DNA from: Pseudomonas bharatica CSV86
Lineage (GTDB): Bacteria > Pseudomonadota > Gammaproteobacteria > Pseudomonadales > Pseudomonadaceae
Assembly (NCBI RefSeq): GCF_000319305.2
Contig: NZ_AMWJ02000001.1
Coordinates: forward strand, 2,333,001-2,397,000
Direction: 5' to 3'
DNA: 64,000 nucleotides
The notes beneath the pieces are model-generated. The model did no database searches. It had not been told where the DNA came from and was given only the letters and a program-made list of their open reading frames with translations. This document shows, one piece after another, positions 43,549 to 51,247 of the stretch (its first letter is position 1; each line of letters opens with the position of its first letter). The position numbers and the translations under genes were made by a program.

Positions 43549-43575
43549 ACTGTCAGGATCCCCGAAGAACATTTG
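43549..43575 (+). repeat. 27-bp direct repeat, left copy (LysR 3'-end duplicate)
   Basis: The repeat begins ACTGTCAGGATCCCC and matches 44670-44696 at 25 of 27 positions. Read on the minus strand both copies encode the LysR C-terminus QMFFGDPDSL; the right copy is in the real gene. The two copies flank the toxin-antitoxin module, as attL/attR sites of an islet integrated at a gene end would. Confidence 0.85.
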
Positions 43576-43725
43576 GACGTTCATATAAATCAAATGGTTA
43601 TGAATGGGCAATTGGATTTGTACCCGCAGATGTACCCCTTTCAACAGCAGCTACGAGTGGATTGCAGTGGACGCAACAAGGAGGGATCGGTTTCAAAGGT
43701 GCAATCCCTCACCCACTCGCGCAAT

Positions 43726-44187
43726 TTATACTTTGGGCTCGTCCCAGTCGCTACGCGTCGCAGCAGTCAGCGCATTCCAGTCATCAGGAGGGTTGCCGCG
43801 GCCCAGCATCTTCTCGAAGACAGCGTAGGGATCGGATTTGCTGCCTGCGGACTGTAGGGTGTTTTCGTCGTTGACCCATGCATAGACGATGACTTTGGAT
43901 CTTGAGTCATAGCGAAAGAACAGCCGAAAGCGCCTGCCGATTTTTGCACGGCGCCAATGTCGGTAGGCGGTGCCCAGCGTATTGCCTTGGCGGAACTCAT
44001 CACGGCCCGGATCGGCAGGCACAGCCTCCATGATCAGATGGCTCAATGCCCGGAACAGCTTGACGTTGGCGTTGCTCTCAAAACCTTGCGGGTCGTTCTG
44101 CTCGGCCCGGGCGGCGGCTTCTTGCAATTTGCGTAGCTGTAGAGTCACACCTTCATGGAACAACAGTGTCCAGCCATGTCGCAGCAT
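43726..44187 (-). CDS. yhaV: Type II toxin, YhaV family
   Basis: The 153-residue protein (MLRHGWTLLFHEGVTLQLRK; GTAYRHWRRAKIGRRFRLFFRYD; VIVYAWVNDENTLQSAGSKSDPYAVFEKML) matches YhaV, a RelE-superfamily ribosome-dependent mRNA interferase. Its start overlaps the antitoxin stop (ATGA), the normal prlF-yhaV arrangement. Expression depends on the promoter at 44532-44560. The module is bounded by the 27-bp direct repeats. Confidence 0.93.
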   Translation of the reverse strand: MLRHGWTLLFHEGVTLQLRKLQEAAARAEQNDPQGFESNANVKLFRALSHLIMEAVPADPGRDEFRQGNTLGTAYRHWRRAKIGRRFRLFFRYDSRSKVIVYAWVNDENTLQSAGSKSDPYAVFEKMLGRGNPPDDWNALTAATRSDWDEPKV

Positions 44188-44504
44188 CAGATCGCGACCT
44201 CACCATCGATATCTTCGTCCAGGTTTACGGAGTGCTTTGCGTTGGCGAGCATGGTTTGCGCCAAGTCTTCCGGCAGAGTGGTGAGGTTGCGACCGCCTCG
44301 GATATCAGCCTCCAGCAAACCCAGGAACGCACCGATGGCAGGGTCTTCGTGGGTGGTTTCTACGCGGCTGACCACGATTTCACCGCCGCGTACGTCGAAT
44401 GCGATCTTGCCACCGGTGTCAATGCCCAGAAGCTGGCGAACGGATTTGGGCAGCGTGATCTGCCCTTTCGAGGTCAACGTGGCGATTTCGTGGATGGCAG
44501 GCAT
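44187..44504 (-). CDS. prlF: Type II antitoxin, PrlF family (AbrB/SpoVT fold)
   Basis: The start at 44504 (MPAIHEIATLTSKGQITLPK) follows GGGAG; the upstream extension to 44585 contains the promoter. The 105-residue protein has a swapped-hairpin AbrB DNA-binding domain (TLTSKGQITLPKSVRQLLGI) and an acidic C-terminus (NLDEDIDGEVAI), which is expected to wrap the basic toxin. It should neutralise YhaV and autorepress the operon at the palindrome between the -10 and -35 boxes. Confidence 0.92.
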   Translation of the reverse strand: MPAIHEIATLTSKGQITLPKSVRQLLGIDTGGKIAFDVRGGEIVVSRVETTHEDPAIGAFLGLLEADIRGGRNLTTLPEDLAQTMLANAKHSVNLDEDIDGEVAI

Positions 44505-44531
44505 GTGCGTTCTCCCGGATGTATTGATTGA

Positions 44532-44560
44532 ATGGTAAGGAATAGTCCTTACGTGGTCAA
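44532..44560 (-). promoter_or_regulatory. prlF-yhaV promoter with internal operator
   Basis: On the minus strand TTGACC (44555-44560) and TACCAT (44532-44537) are 17 bases apart. The palindrome GTAAGGA-ATAG-TCCTTAC (44535-44552) lies between and partly over them. This is the expected site for PrlF autorepression. Confidence 0.8.
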
Positions 44561-44663
44561 TCTTGGTTTTCTGCTGATCAAGCATAGGCGGGGAGGACGC
44601 TCAAAAACGCCGCAAGATGAGTTACACCACTTCCAGAGACACCAATAGCCTGCCCGACGAGAA

Positions 44664-45577
44664 CTAAAGACTGTCAGGATCCCCAAAGAACATCTGAATC
44701 CTCGACCTCAGCCATTTCTCCCCCGGATCGTTATCCTGCGCCCCCGCCAGGCCATGTGCAGTTCGAAAGTACGTGTTTCCAGCGGCAATTCCTCGGCGCG
44801 CAGGCCGCCGGCGGCGGTGAGGATGTCGGCGGTGTAGTCCGGCACCGTGGCGACGATGTCCGTCCCGGTCAGCAGACTGCCGAGGCCGTTGAACTGCGGT
44901 ACCGCCAGCACCACATGGCGCTGGCGCCCCAGCTTGGCCAGTTCCTCGTCGATGAAGCCGCTCAGGTCTCCGGCGAACGACACCAGGGCATGCGGCCGTT
45001 TGCAGAAGTCATCCAGGCTCAACGAGCCCGGTACGCTATCGGCCCGCAGCAACTTGGGCTTGCTGCGGCGCAGTACCTTGCGCTTGGCATTGGCCGGCAG
45101 GTCGTCGGTGTAGCTGACCCCCACCGAAATTTCCCCGGATGCGAGCAGCCCTGGCATAAGCAGGTAGTTGACCCGCCGTACCACCAGCACCACCCCCGGC
45201 GCTTCGGCGCGTATGCGCTTGAGCAGCGACGGCAGCAGGGCGAATTCGGCGTCGTCGGACAGGCCGATGCGGAACACCGAGGTGCTGGTGGCCGGGTCGA
45301 AATCGGCGGCGCGGCTGACGGCGGTTGAAATGGAGTCCAGCGCCGGGGAGAGCAGGGCGAAGATTTCCTGTGCCCGCGCCGAAGGCTCCATGCTGCGCCC
45401 GGTCCTGACGAACAGCGGGTCGTCGAACAGGGTGCGCAGGCGCGACAGCGCTGCACTGATCGCCGGTTGTCCGAGAAACAGTTTCTCCGCCGCGCGGGTG
45501 ACGCTGCGTTCATGCATCAGGGTCTCGAAGACGATCAATAGATTGAGATCGACGCGGCGCAGGTCGTTTCGGTTCAT
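44664..45577 (-). pseudogene. LysR-family regulator, one-base frameshift near its 3' end
   Basis: The 5' part encodes a normal LysR protein (helix-turn-helix SVTRAAEKLFLGQPAISAAL; effector domain). As read, the frame ends early at 44708 with RRITIRGRNG. In the next frame the family-typical tail AQDNDPGEKWLRSRIQMF and FGDPDSL follows to a TAG at 44664. One base is missing in the C5 run at 44741-44745 (Gly codon of AWRG). Restored length is 304 residues. The altered tail is outside the DNA-binding domain, so partial function is possible even if the frameshift is real. It is divergent from the MDR oxidoreductase gene at 45796. Confidence 0.85.
44670..44696 (+). repeat. 27-bp direct repeat, right copy (inside LysR 3' end)
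   Basis: This copy differs from 43549-43575 at two positions and forms the last codons of the LysR gene (minus strand). It marks the right limit of the toxin-antitoxin islet. Confidence 0.85.
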
Positions 45578-45722
45578 CGGCTTCGCTTCAGTGGCGGGTA
45601 GGGCGGGGGTGCTTCCTGCGGGTAAAGGCTGTTACCCTGCGGCACAGATTATGGCTGCGTGCCAGTCTACGGCAAGCACCGTAGCATGAGCCCAATCGAT
45701 GACAAGCATGTCGACTATTAAT

Positions 45723-45736
45723 GACCACTGATGGTC
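45723..45736. promoter_or_regulatory. Candidate LysR site before the MDR gene
   Basis: The 218-base gap between the LysR gene and the divergent oxidoreductase gene contains GACCA-CTGA-TGGTC, a perfect 5-bp palindrome 60 bases before the oxidoreductase ATG. The short arms make this a weak call. Confidence 0.4.
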
Positions 45737-45795
45737 TAACCGTGAAAGCCCCGATAGAGTTCAGGGCATTAGAGGTTCACTAGGCGAGGTTTGCG

Positions 45796-46818
45796 ATGTC
45801 CCGCATGATCCGTTTCCACAAGTTCGGTCAGGCCGAGGTGCTCAAGATCGAGGAGCTGCCCGTGCCTGCGCCGGCTGCCGGGGAGGTGCAGATTCGCGTC
45901 CAGGCGATTGGCGTCAGTTGGTACGACGTGCTCTGGCGGCAGAACCTGGCACCGTCCCAGGCGCGCCTGCCGGTCGGTATCGGCCATGAAATGGCCGGTG
46001 TGGTGACGGCGGTGGGCGAGGGCGTCGACGACCTGGCCGTGGGCGACAAGGTCGCCAGTTTTCCGGCCACCAGCCCCAACGAGCATCCGGTCTACGGCGA
46101 GATCATCGTGCTGCCGCGCACGGCACTGACCCGCTACCCGGACATCCTCAGCCCGATCGAGGCCAGTGTGCACTACACGCCGTTGCTCATGGCGTACTTC
46201 GCCTATGTCGACCTGGCTCGCGCCAGGGCCGGGCAGACCGCGCTGATCACCGACGCCAGCCACTGCGCCGGGCCGTCGTTCGTGCAACTGGGCAAGGCCT
46301 TGGGCCTGAAGGTGATCGCCGCCACCCGCGAGGCCGACGAGCGCGAGCCCCTGCTCAAGCTGGGTGCCGACAAGGTGATCGTCACCGAGGAGCAGGACCT
46401 GCTCATGCAGATCAACAAGTACACCGACAACCGCGGTGTCGATATGGTCCTCGACGGTCTCGGCGGGCCGCAGATGTCGCTGCTCGGCGATGTCCTGGCG
46501 CCGCGCGGCAGCCTGGTGCTGTACGGCCTGCAGGGTGGCAACCAGACGCCATTCCCGGCCTGCGCCGCGTTCCAGAAGAACATCCAGTTCTTCGTCCACT
46601 GCATCAGCAACTTCACCGGCAAGCCGGAGCTGGGCATCACCCAGGACCAGGTCGCCCTGCACCGCGCGCTGCGGGATATCAACCAGTTCACCGCAGACCG
46701 CCAGTTGCTACCGCAGATCATCCAGGTCTATCCGTTCGAGCAGGTCGTGGAAGCCCACCGGCACATGGACGAATGCCCTTGCGGCGGACGTGTCGTGTTG
46801 CAATTGCCGGACGCCTGA
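45796..46818 (+). CDS. Zinc-type alcohol dehydrogenase/quinone oxidoreductase (MDR family)
   Basis: The 340-residue protein has an N-terminal GroES-like domain (VGIGHEMAGVVTAVGEGVDDLAVGDKV) and a Rossmann domain (LGKALGLKVIAATREADER, LDGLGGPQMSLLGDVLAPRG). The catalytic-zinc Cys of true alcohol dehydrogenases is replaced (GVSWYDVLWR), so it is more likely a zinc-independent quinone oxidoreductase or enoyl reductase-type enzyme. GAGG precedes the ATG. It is probably regulated by the divergent LysR protein. A strong terminator follows at 46847. Confidence 0.85.
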   Translation: MSRMIRFHKFGQAEVLKIEELPVPAPAAGEVQIRVQAIGVSWYDVLWRQNLAPSQARLPVGIGHEMAGVVTAVGEGVDDLAVGDKVASFPATSPNEHPVYGEIIVLPRTALTRYPDILSPIEASVHYTPLLMAYFAYVDLARARAGQTALITDASHCAGPSFVQLGKALGLKVIAATREADEREPLLKLGADKVIVTEEQDLLMQINKYTDNRGVDMVLDGLGGPQMSLLGDVLAPRGSLVLYGLQGGNQTPFPACAAFQKNIQFFVHCISNFTGKPELGITQDQVALHRALRDINQFTADRQLLPQIIQVYPFEQVVEAHRHMDECPCGGRVVLQLPDA

Positions 46819-46846
46819 TACCTGCTGTTGTCACCCTCCCTGTCGT

Positions 46847-46871
46847 GCCCGAGCATCTGCTCGGGCTTTTT
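46847..46871 (+). terminator. Rho-independent terminator after the MDR gene
   Basis: Perfect 8-bp arms GCCCGAGC and GCTCGGGC around ATCT are followed by TTTTT, 28 bases after the gene's stop. Confidence 0.95.
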
Positions 46872-47079
46872 GTGAATATCGCTTTCTTAAATTTCAGAAA
46901 TTTCCTATCAGTCTTATAGGGACTAAGGACATGGCTTGGGCTATGTTGTTCCTGTCGGAATGCAAGTACGGCAGTGTCCGTAGAATTACCTTTGGTTGTG
47001 CGCAAATCACCGTACACAACGTGACACGTACTTCTTCGCTACCAGAAGTTGTTCTGCCTTTTGTCTCAAGGAGCGAGAT

Positions 47080-47187
47080 ATGCCCGTTGAATTTGCCGGC
47101 CGGGCCGCAGCCCTGGCAGCGTTGCCCGCTATCGGCCGCAGGAAGGTTGCATCGCGACGCCCTACAACTTGCACATTGATTTTGTAG
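47080..47187 (+). CDS. Possible small ORF in the gap before the 460-residue protein
   Basis: The 46872-47316 gap is AT-richer than its surroundings and has no recognised gene. An ATG at 47080 with AAGGAG 6 bases upstream opens a 35-codon frame (MPVEFAGRAAALAALPAI and so on). The ribosome site is good but there is no homology I can name, so this is speculative; it could also be a leader peptide for the gene at 47317. Confidence 0.3.
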   Translation: MPVEFAGRAAALAALPAIGRRKVASRRPTTCTLIL

Positions 47188-47316
47188 GAGCGTAGGAAGT
47201 TTCCTTCAATCGAGTTGCTGTGCCGTCCGGTAATACTTACGTTGAACTTCGCGTATGTACTTTTTCGGTTGGCCATCAAGTTTTTAATGGTTGCGAAAAT
47301 TATCAGGGAAATGAAT

Positions 47317-48699
47317 ATGGGCGCGATTCACGACCAGGCCATGCAGTATGTCTATCAGCAAGTGTTGCAGCGGGTGCTGGAACGCATGACCCAGGGGCAG
47401 CGTGCCTCTTTGCAGCTGCTGATCCAGCGCTTGCTGGTAATTGCCGGCGGCCTGGAGTGCATCGGCGGGCTCAAGGTGATGCTGGTGCACACCGGCAGCC
47501 AGGACAGCACCCAGAGCCTGGCCTTTCTACGCGCAGCGCAACTGACCCTGGCGGCGCGCTCGCCAGGTACCTTCACCCTGCGTATCGCCACCGCGCGGCA
47601 CAGTGATATGCCAACGGTGGTGCTGAGTAATATCGAACGCGCCTTCGCCGCGCTGGTGGTGCATGACGATCCACGGATCGAACTGCTGATGCTGGAGGAT
47701 GGCCAGGTTCGTGCCTTCGATGCGCGCCAGCCGATCTGTCGCAGCCAACAGCAGGCCGACCGGCACGCGGTGCTGATGGCCGGGCACCTCACCGGTGGTG
47801 ATGGGCGCATGGCCTTGGGCCACCGCCATTACCTGGACCTGGCCGACCTGCATCGTCTCGGCGCCGCCTGGAACGGTGGGGTGGATGTGCTGATCAGCGG
47901 CGCGCCGGGCCGCGAGCGCAAGCGCTTCATGGCCACTGCCCTGCGCATGATGCGTGCGGTCGGGGTGCCGCGGGTGCGGCCGGTCGAAGCCTTTCCCCGA
48001 GCGTTGTTCGAGGTGGTCGCGGGGATCCGCGACGAGTACCGCATGCCCCGGCCCCAGGACAGTACGGCCGAGGCCAAGGGGTTCGACACGCGCCAGCGCA
48101 TGCCGCGCTTCATTGCCATCGACGACCTGACCTACGACCCGGCCTGCGGCCATGGCCGCCTGCTCGCCGAACTGTTGCGCTTCGAGCATGACCCATGGGC
48201 TTTCGGTTTCCCCCGTTGCGAAGTCGGCAATCCCCTGCTGCGGGTGCACCTGGCGGGGTTGCGCAGGGAGTTCATCGAGGACGGCAGTTACCAGGACAGC
48301 CTGGACCTGTACCTGCAGCGCAGCGAGGCGGGAATGCAGGACCAGGGGGTGCCAGCGGTCCTGCGCGAGGATCTGCTCGGACCCTGGCGAGAGGCTGAAG
48401 ACCTGCAGCAGGTGCGCCGTCTGGCCGGGGACTTCGCCTCACAGGCCTGGGGTGTCAGCGAGGCGCAATGGGTATGCCTTCTGTTTGCGCCGATCGTCGA
48501 GCAAGGCCGGCGCCTGGAGGATTTCCTGCGTCGCTGCCACCCCGGCATGCTGGTTGCGCTGCCGTACCTGCACAAGGCCCTGCAAGGGCAGCCGGCCACC
48601 GATCCGGTGATGCAGTGGCTGACGGGAACCACCGGGTTGCCGATGGAGACATTGCGGGCGCTGTATCGCAGGTCGCCCCTGGTGGGTCCGGCAAGATAG
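47317..48699 (+). CDS. Protein of unknown function, about 460 residues
   Basis: The start at 47317 (MGAIHDQAMQYVYQQVLQRV) has AGGGA 7 bases upstream; ATGs at 47311 and 47287 are alternatives. I do not recognise the family. The N-terminus is helical and Gln-rich, and a weak hydrophobic segment follows (LLVIAGGLECIGGLKVMLVH, about residues 37-56). The middle has APGRERKRFMATALRMMRAVG and a conserved-looking FIAIDDLTYDPACGHGRLL. There is no signal peptide and no known catalytic motif. It is monocistronic: a terminator lies upstream and the next gene is convergent, ending 15 bases away. Codon use is like its neighbours, so it is a real chromosomal gene. Confidence 0.75.
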   Translation: MGAIHDQAMQYVYQQVLQRVLERMTQGQRASLQLLIQRLLVIAGGLECIGGLKVMLVHTGSQDSTQSLAFLRAAQLTLAARSPGTFTLRIATARHSDMPTVVLSNIERAFAALVVHDDPRIELLMLEDGQVRAFDARQPICRSQQQADRHAVLMAGHLTGGDGRMALGHRHYLDLADLHRLGAAWNGGVDVLISGAPGRERKRFMATALRMMRAVGVPRVRPVEAFPRALFEVVAGIRDEYRMPRPQDSTAEAKGFDTRQRMPRFIAIDDLTYDPACGHGRLLAELLRFEHDPWAFGFPRCEVGNPLLRVHLAGLRREFIEDGSYQDSLDLYLQRSEAGMQDQGVPAVLREDLLGPWREAEDLQQVRRLAGDFASQAWGVSEAQWVCLLFAPIVEQGRRLEDFLRRCHPGMLVALPYLHKALQGQPATDPVMQWLTGTTGLPMETLRALYRRSPLVGPAR

Positions 48700-48714
48700 A
48701 ACACGCGACGCGGG

Positions 48715-50247
48715 TTAGCGTGACGTTCGGCCCAAGCCATGGCTCCAGGCGAACCGGTACACCTGATCCGGCGCCGCCGCCTCGCACTTGCGGTTATCCG
48801 CATCGCCGCCCACCACATACCAGCGTGCCCGCGAGGTATCGCCCAGCTTGCGTGCCTTGCCGACATCGAAGCAGCGCTGCAGCCCGGTCTCCGGCAGCAG
48901 GGCGAAGGTACCCGGATGCTGGCGCATCCAGAACAGCGCGTTCTCGGTGGTGGAGCGGGCAAAACCGAAATGCACGATCGGCTGCCGGGCGAACAGCCAG
49001 TGCCCCTCGCGCCACTGCACCAGCGCCAGTTCGGCGCCGCCGGTAACCTCGGCGGCTTCGGCCATAAGGGTCTCATGGGGATTGCGCCCTTCCTTGAAGG
49101 GTTCCACTACGCCGCGCAGGAACCACAGGCTGAACCACACCACGGTCAGGATGATGAACATCTTGCGCCACGTCGCGTGGCCCCGGAACCAGCGCCCCAG
49201 CAACCACGGCAACAACGGCGCAATCGCCAGCACCAGGCCGGGCAGGGCGGGGAAGATGTACAACTTGCGCTTGCCACTGCTCAGGCTGAAGAACAGCAAC
49301 ACCAGCGCGACCCAGCCAAGCAGTACCAGGAAGCGCCCGTCGTGCTTGCGCAGTTGCCGGCGCCACGCCGGTATCGTCCACGGCAGGACCAGGAGCAGCG
49401 GTAGCCAATACTTGGGAATCACGCTGCTGAAGAAGTACCAGAACGGCTCGCGATGGTCCCAGGCATTGGTGTAGCGGGCAGCGGTCTGGCGCAGAAGGAT
49501 CTCATTGAGGTAGGCCAGTTCCGCCGCACCCCCACCATGGGCGATCGATGCCAGCAAGGGCAGCAGCCAGAACGCGCAGCCACCCAGCACGCAGACCAGC
49601 CCCAGTACCCAGCGCCAGCCCTGGCCGGGCATGAGCGCCACACCGGACCAGCGCCGATGCACAGCCCAGGCATAGGGCAGCAGCATCAACGCCGGAAGGA
49701 AGCCAACGCCCTTGCTGATGATGCCCAGGCCCATCGCCACGCAGCCCGCATGGAACCAGCCCCAGGCCGGCCCCAGCAACAGATGGCGGATCAGCCCGTA
49801 AAAGCCCAGGGCCACCCACAGGCAGAGAAAACTGTCGATTTGCCCGGTGCGCAGGATGCTGTAGCTCTGGTAGGTGGCGAGGAACAGCAGCGCGGCGATG
49901 CGTCCGACGCGGCGGTTCCACAGGCGCCGGCCAAGGTCGTAGAGCACTGCGGTGATAGTCGCCGCCGACAACAGCCCCGGCAGGTACAGAGCGACCTTGG
50001 GCAGCCCGCTCAGCACCGTGAACAACGCCACCGTCCACATGAACAGGGGCGGCTTGTCGCCATAGATCTCCCCGGCACGATGAGGGATGAACCAGTCGCC
50101 GTTCTGCAGCATTTCCAGGGCGACGCCCAGGAAGCGTTCTTCATCCACGTTCATCGGCTGGCGCCAGCCGATCCCGGCGCTAATCAGCAGCACGGCAAGG
50201 ATGACCAGGGCCAGGCCTTCGTCCCTGGCGGTTGCGAACCTGGACAT
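48715..50247 (-). CDS. ArnT/RgtA-like lipid glycosyltransferase (PMT/GT83 family)
   Basis: The 510-residue protein has about ten to twelve membrane helices and the GT-C/PMT signature MNVDEERFLGVALEMLQNGDWF near residue 32, with the acidic pair DE. It moves a sugar from an undecaprenyl-phosphate carrier onto lipid A, core or another periplasmic acceptor. It is the last gene of the four-gene operon 52246-48715, 3 bases after the LAB_N gene. With an upstream UDP-uronate epimerase and polyprenyl-phosphate glycosyltransferase, the sugar may be galacturonic acid rather than Ara4N; that is inference. Confidence 0.87.
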   Translation of the reverse strand: MSRFATARDEGLALVILAVLLISAGIGWRQPMNVDEERFLGVALEMLQNGDWFIPHRAGEIYGDKPPLFMWTVALFTVLSGLPKVALYLPGLLSAATITAVLYDLGRRLWNRRVGRIAALLFLATYQSYSILRTGQIDSFLCLWVALGFYGLIRHLLLGPAWGWFHAGCVAMGLGIISKGVGFLPALMLLPYAWAVHRRWSGVALMPGQGWRWVLGLVCVLGGCAFWLLPLLASIAHGGGAAELAYLNEILLRQTAARYTNAWDHREPFWYFFSSVIPKYWLPLLLVLPWTIPAWRRQLRKHDGRFLVLLGWVALVLLFFSLSSGKRKLYIFPALPGLVLAIAPLLPWLLGRWFRGHATWRKMFIILTVVWFSLWFLRGVVEPFKEGRNPHETLMAEAAEVTGGAELALVQWREGHWLFARQPIVHFGFARSTTENALFWMRQHPGTFALLPETGLQRCFDVGKARKLGDTSRARWYVVGGDADNRKCEAAAPDQVYRFAWSHGLGRTSR

Positions 50248-50250
50248 CGG

Positions 50251-50523
50251 CTAGGGCTCCTGCGGCTTGTCGCGCGCGATCAGTTGCAGGTTGCGCAGGT
50301 AGACCAGGAAACCGACGGACTGGCCGATGATGAACACCGGGTCTTCGCGGTAAATGGCATAGCTCAGCAGCAGGGCGCTGCCAAGCATGCTCAGGTACCA
50401 GAAACCCACCGGAATCACGCTGCGCCGCTTGAACTCGCTGTACAGCCATTGCAGGACGAAGCGGCCGGTGAACACGGTCTGGCCGGCGAAGCCGACGATC
50501 AGCCAAAGGGTTTCCCGGGTCAT
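50251..50523 (-). CDS. LAB_N (lipid A biosynthesis N-terminal) domain small membrane protein
   Basis: The start at 50523 (MTRETLWLIVGFAGQTVFT) overlaps the upstream glycosyltransferase stop. The 90-residue protein has three membrane segments and the LAB_N pattern (GRFVLQWLYSEFKRRSVIPVGFWYLSMLGSALLL). LAB_N is otherwise the N-terminal extension of some LpxB proteins. Stand-alone versions accompany polyprenyl-phosphate glycosyltransferases; Rhizobium RgtF is a comparable small partner of RgtE. Its exact role, perhaps flipping or presenting the lipid-linked sugar, is not known. Confidence 0.85.
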   Translation of the reverse strand: MTRETLWLIVGFAGQTVFTGRFVLQWLYSEFKRRSVIPVGFWYLSMLGSALLLSYAIYREDPVFIIGQSVGFLVYLRNLQLIARDKPQEP

Positions 50524-51242
50524 TCTGCGAGCTCCTGCGCCTGGGCATCGAGGCGCGTGCGGCGGATCAGCCACCAGACCCCCACCAGGTCGAGGATGCC
50601 GACCAGGGCGCGGTCGATATTGCCGTATTTGGAGGTGCCGGCCCGACGGTGCCGGTGGTTGACCGGATGCACCTGCATGCGTCCGTTATGGCGCAGGACC
50701 AGCGCCGGGATGTAGCGGTGCATATGGTCGAAGTAGGGCAGGCGCAGGAAGGCGGCGCGCTCGATCAGCTTAAGGCCGCAACCGGTGTCCGGGGTGGCGT
50801 CCTTGAGCAGGCGCCGGCGCAGGCCGTTGGCCAGGCGCGAGGCCCAGCGCTTGCTCGCGGTGTCTCGACGGTTGACCCGATGCCCGGCCACCAATTGCAG
50901 GCCAGGCGTTCTACGGGCCAGTTCGAGCATGCCGGGAATATCCGCCGGGTCGTTCTGGCCGTCGCCGTCCAGGGTCGCCAGCCATGCGCCTCGTGCGGCC
51001 TGGGCGGCGTGCCACAGCGAGGTGCTCTGACCGAGCGATCGATCATGGTGGAGAATGCGCAGTTGCTCGAAACCCTGGGCCTTGAGACGTTGCAGCACCG
51101 CCAGGGTCTGATCCTCGCTGCCGTCATCGACCACCAGCACCTCATAGCGCTCGTGACCCAGGGCGCTGCGGATCTCGGCAAGCAAGGGCGGCAGGTTTTC
51201 GGCTTCGTTTTTCGCCGGAATCAATACCGAAACGTCGATCAT
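50520..51242 (-). CDS. Family 2 glycosyltransferase, polyprenyl-phosphate sugar synthase (DPM1/ArnC/RgtE-like)
   Basis: The ATG at 51242 gives 240 residues (MIDVSVLIPAKNEAENLPPL). The GT-A fold motifs are present: VVDDGSEDQTLAVL and the donor-binding DGDGQNDPADIP. HRRAGTSKYG is the polyprenyl-phosphate region. It lacks the two C-terminal membrane helices of ArnC, resembling the shorter soluble type. It would load undecaprenyl phosphate with the sugar made by the epimerase 5 bases upstream. A larger overlapping frame to 52460 is antisense noise and was not used. Confidence 0.88.
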   Translation of the reverse strand: MIDVSVLIPAKNEAENLPPLLAEIRSALGHERYEVLVVDDGSEDQTLAVLQRLKAQGFEQLRILHHDRSLGQSTSLWHAAQAARGAWLATLDGDGQNDPADIPGMLELARRTPGLQLVAGHRVNRRDTASKRWASRLANGLRRRLLKDATPDTGCGLKLIERAAFLRLPYFDHMHRYIPALVLRHNGRMQVHPVNHRHRRAGTSKYGNIDRALVGILDLVGVWWLIRRTRLDAQAQELAE

Positions 51243-51247
51243 CGGGG

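Noticed and set aside
43573..43857. A 94-codon frame between caiX and the toxin gene
   Set aside because: It overlaps the toxin gene antisense, has no ribosome site and resembles nothing known. A remnant of mobile DNA is possible but cannot be supported.
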